A DNA stretch of 8,200 bases, taken from Actinomycetales bacterium. GTDB taxonomy: Bacteria; Actinomycetota; Actinomycetes; Actinomycetales; Cellulomonadaceae. Shown one piece after another: positions 6,137-8,200 of the stretch. Under the pieces are notes generated by a model. The model had not been told where the DNA came from. It did no database searches and was given only the letters and a program-made list of their open reading frames with translations. Where the stretch lies: NCBI GenBank assembly GCA_012514545.1, contig JAAZAC010000119.1:1-8200 (forward strand), written 5' to 3'. A program made the translations under genes and the position numbers. Numbering within the stretch: the stretch's first letter is position 1; each line of letters opens with the position of its first letter.

Positions 6137-7399
6137 TCAGCCCTCCGCCTCCGCGCCGGCTGCCCGGACCCCGCGGTCGGCGGGGTGGCGCTCGCGCCGG
6201 CTCAGCACGAGGAAGGGTACGGCGAGCAGCTGCAGGGCGGCGCCGGCCAGGTAGGAGGCGCCGTAGCCCCGCAGGTCGGCGACGCGGCCGAGCGCGGGCT
6301 GGATGCCGATGCCGCCCACGTTGCCCATGAGCGACTCGAACGAGAGCACGGTCGCCCGCTGGCGCGAGGGGATGAGGTCGTTGAGGTACGCCCGGCGCAC
6401 CGGCAGCGCCGCGGCGTCGACCAGTCCCCACACGACCAGCAGGGTGATCGCCACGGCGAACGAGCGCGTGAGGCCGAGCGCGGCGAGCGCGGCGGCGGCG
6501 CCGATCGTCGCGGCGATGACCGCCGTCGTGCGCCGGGCGACGAGCCGCCGCAGCAGCGGCGACAGCGCGCCCCCGGCCGCCTGCGTCAGCGCGAGGATCG
6601 CGGCCGCGAGCCCGGCGACGGCGTAGGCCCCCTCGTCGCCGTAGAGCTCGAGGAGGTAGGGCTGCATCGCGTAGAAGGCGTAGAAGCCGACCCCGGAGAC
6701 GAACGGCGCCGCGAGCATGAGCCACCGCACGGGCCGGTGCCCGAGGCCGTGCCGCAGCGAGGCGGTGAGGATCGCCCGCACGGCCTGCCCGGGCGGCGTC
6801 GTCCGGTCGGGCGCGAACCCGACGTCGCGCATCCAGACGGCGGCGACGCCCGCGACGACGAGCAGCGCGCCCACGCGGACGAGGAAGGGCACGCCCAGCG
6901 ACGTCGTCTGCGCGAGCACGCCGCCGCCGACGGCGCCGACGAGCATCGCGACGCCGCCCGCCACCTGCGCGCGGCCGAAGACCGCCTCGAGCGAGCCGGT
7001 GTGCCCGTGCGCGGCGAGGGCGTCGACGAGCCACGCCTCGGTCGCCCCGGAGAAGAACGTGAAACCCAGGCCGAGCAGCACCGAGACGACCGCCCAGCCC
7101 CACAGCGGGCCGCGCACCGCCCACAGGCCGTAGTACGCGAGGGTCCCCGCGGCGAGCACGAGCGCGCCGAGCAGGAACGACGCGCGGCGCCCCCGCGCGT
7201 CGGCGACGACGCCCGTGGGGATCTCGAACAGCACCATGCCGAGCGTGAAAAGCGCGTTCGCGGCGAACGCGCCGGCGTTGCTGAGCCCCGCGTCGAGGAG
7301 GAACAGCGTGTTGATGCCCCAGATCAGCGACGCGGCCAGCGTGTTGCCGGCGACCAGCACGAGGTAGATCCGCACGGTGCGCCGCGCCGCAGGCGTCAT
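6137..7399 (-). CDS. MFS transporter (12-helix, efflux-like)
   Basis: This 420-residue inner-membrane protein has about twelve hydrophobic helices, roughly at 10-35, 43-66, 74-95, 98-118, 144-164, 168-190, 226-250, 256-280, 291-311, 313-333, 352-372 and 380-400. The loop between helices 2 and 3 carries the MFS signature GVVADARGRR (63-72), with a related GRVADLRG (371-378) in the second half. Helix 4 ends in SGATEAWLVD, and IPSRQRATVLSFESL precedes helix 11; both are common in actinobacterial drug/efflux-like MFS members. The substrate cannot be deduced. The ATG start is fixed by an ATGA overlap with the stop of the upstream rlmC-like gene, indicating translational coupling; no strong Shine-Dalgarno sequence is seen. 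The longer in-frame extension into rlmC is rejected. The tail after helix 12 is basic and then Ala-rich, as expected for a cytoplasmic end. Confidence 0.9.
   Translation of the reverse strand: MTPAARRTVRIYLVLVAGNTLAASLIWGINTLFLLDAGLSNAGAFAANALFTLGMVLFEIPTGVVADARGRRASFLLGALVLAAGTLAYYGLWAVRGPLWGWAVVSVLLGLGFTFFSGATEAWLVDALAAHGHTGSLEAVFGRAQVAGGVAMLVGAVGGGVLAQTTSLGVPFLVRVGALLVVAGVAAVWMRDVGFAPDRTTPPGQAVRAILTASLRHGLGHRPVRWLMLAAPFVSGVGFYAFYAMQPYLLELYGDEGAYAVAGLAAAILALTQAAGGALSPLLRRLVARRTTAVIAATIGAAAALAALGLTRSFAVAITLLVVWGLVDAAALPVRRAYLNDLIPSRQRATVLSFESLMGNVGGIGIQPALGRVADLRGYGASYLAGAALQLLAVPFLVLSRRERHPADRGVRAAGAEAEG
6141..6146 (-). promoter_or_regulatory. Ribosome binding site of the DUF1905 gene inside MFS
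   Basis: The minus strand reads GGAGGG here, within the last codons of the MFS gene and six bases before the GTG at 6134. It selects the GTG start and ties translation of the DUF1905 gene to termination of the transporter gene. Confidence 0.7.
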
Positions 7400-8200
7400 C
7401 CCGCGAGTGTGCCACCCCCGCCCGACGCGCTCGCGCGCGCCAGGAGCGCGACGACCTCGTAGTGGGCCGTCTGTGGGAACATGTCGAGCACGCGCGCCCG
7501 GACCGGCACGAGCGACGGCATCGCGGCGAGGTCGCGCGCGAGGGACGCGACGTTGCAGCTCGAGTAGACGACGTGGCGCACGCCCGACGCCTCGAGCACG
7601 CCCGCGAGATCGCCGATCCCGCGCCGCGGGGGGTTGACCACCACGAGGTCCGGCGCGGCCGCCGCGGCCCGGGCGAACGCCGTCGCGTCGCCCGCGACGA
7701 ACCGCGCGGCCAGCCCCGCGCGCTCGGCCGCCGCGGTGGCCCCCGCGACCGCCTCCGCCGACGTCTCCACGCCGACGACGTCCCGCGTTCCGTCCGCGCA
7801 GTGCAGCGCGAAGCCGCCGACGCCGCAGTAGAGGTCCCACACGCTCCGCGGGTCGACCTCGTCCACCCACGCGCGCACCTGGGCGTACAGCTCGGCGGCG
7901 ACGGTCGTGTTCGTCTGGAAGAAGCTCTGCGGGCGTAGGACCAGCTCGACCCCGCCCACGCGCATGGGCAGCCAGTCCTGCGCGGTCAGCACCTCCTCGC
8001 GCTCGCCCTCGAGGACCGCCGCCGGGCGCGGCTGCACGTTGAGCGTCGCGACCCGCAGCGCGGGCAGCCCGGCCTGCAGCGCCGGCAGGTGCTTGCGCAG
8101 CCGGGCGAGGGGCTCGGTCGAGCGGCAGACGAAGCGGACCATGAGCTCGCCGTCGGGCGACTCCGTGACGAGCACGTACTTCGCCTCGCCGCGGCGCGCC
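7396..8200 (-). CDS. rlmC: 23S rRNA (uracil-5-)-methyltransferase, RlmC-like, partial
   Basis: This is the C-terminal 267 residues or so of a TrmA/RlmC/RlmD-family enzyme that methylates C5 of a uracil in RNA using S-adenosylmethionine. The reading frame stays open to the window edge and the residues before the first internal GTG (8175) read ARRGEAKY, which match the family, so the true start lies beyond 8200. Visible motifs, in order, are RPQSFFQTNT, the SAM-binding DLYCGVGGFALHCA (114-127 counting from 8175), VAGDATAF, NPPRRG (181-186), the nucleophile Cys in SSCNVASLARDL (codon 7557-7555) and the catalytic-base Glu in DMFPQTAHYE (codon 7458-7456). SCNV replaces the more usual SCNP. The segment YVLVTESPDGELMVRFV favours RlmC (U747-type) over RlmD or TrmA. 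The Fe-S cysteines expected near the N-terminus are outside the window. The last bases overlap the MFS start as ATGA. Confidence 0.88.
   Translation of the reverse strand, partial: ARRGEAKYVLVTESPDGELMVRFVCRSTEPLARLRKHLPALQAGLPALRVATLNVQPRPAAVLEGEREEVLTAQDWLPMRVGGVELVLRPQSFFQTNTTVAAELYAQVRAWVDEVDPRSVWDLYCGVGGFALHCADGTRDVVGVETSAEAVAGATAAAERAGLAARFVAGDATAFARAAAAAPDLVVVNPPRRGIGDLAGVLEASGVRHVVYSSCNVASLARDLAAMPSLVPVRARVLDMFPQTAHYEVVALLARASASGGGGTLAG

Noticed and set aside
5832..7415. DUF1905 as the C-terminus of a 527-residue fusion
   Set aside because: The frame stays open through the MFS gene, but only the last 100 residues look like protein. GGAGGG plus GTG at 6134 gives a proper separate start.
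6185..7462. Rightward 425-codon open frame opposite the MFS gene
   Set aside because: It is a hydrophilic Arg/Glu/Gly-rich antisense shadow; the membrane helices and MFS signature on the minus strand decide the strand.
6137..7870. A longer MFS protein starting inside the methyltransferase gene
   Set aside because: The extra N-terminal 157 residues are shadow sequence, and the ATGA junction at 7399-7396 gives the natural start before helix 1.
7396..8175. Complete 259-residue methyltransferase starting at GTG 8175
   Set aside because: The family sequence continues upstream of this codon to the window edge, so it is an internal Val and the gene is truncated by the window.

Overview
This window looks like ordinary chromosomal DNA from a very GC-rich actinobacterium. 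The evidence is the extreme G/C bias at third codon positions, Ala/Arg/Pro-rich proteins, frequent GTG starts and strong GGAGG-type ribosome binding sites. A motile Micrococcales (Cellulomonas-like) host is my guess from general character only; nothing in the window proves the genus. No rRNA, tRNA, CRISPR array, insertion sequence or phage gene was seen.

Layout. The first base pairs hold the start codon and Shine-Dalgarno of a leftward gene that lies outside the window. A short divergent intergenic region with three GGGGAC boxes at exact 12-bp spacing follows. Four rightward genes come next: a nitrilase-superfamily amidohydrolase (108-908); a NYN (PIN-like) putative ribonuclease with a LOTUS-like central domain (919-2145), probably coupled to the nitrilase gene; a small single-pass membrane protein with a proline-rich cytoplasmic tail (2208-2564); and a membrane-anchored matrixin-type zinc metalloprotease (2586-3806), whose proline/tryptophan-rich tail contains a 48-bp tandem duplication.

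The right half is all leftward. A GAF-GGDEF-EAL protein (3740-5752) has a catalytically dead GGDEF domain and a complete EAL domain, so it should be a c-di-GMP phosphodiesterase. Its 3' end overlaps the protease gene tail-to-tail by 67 bp. To its right is a tightly packed leftward operon read as rlmC-like 23S rRNA uracil methyltransferase (7396 to beyond 8200, 5' end missing), then an MFS transporter (6137-7399, sharing an ATGA overlap with rlmC), then a DUF1905 protein (5832-6134, starting 2 bp after the MFS stop).

How the genes relate. The tight spacings support co-transcription of nitrilase with NYN, of small membrane protein with metalloprotease, and of rlmC-MFS-DUF1905, but the products do not form an obvious single pathway. 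I did not find a convincing new multi-gene system. The best leads are the NYN/LOTUS-like protein with an unassigned C-terminal domain, the paired proline-tailed membrane protein and tethered metalloprotease, the dead-GGDEF/live-EAL sensor with a possible sigma-28-type promoter, and the phased GGGGAC boxes.
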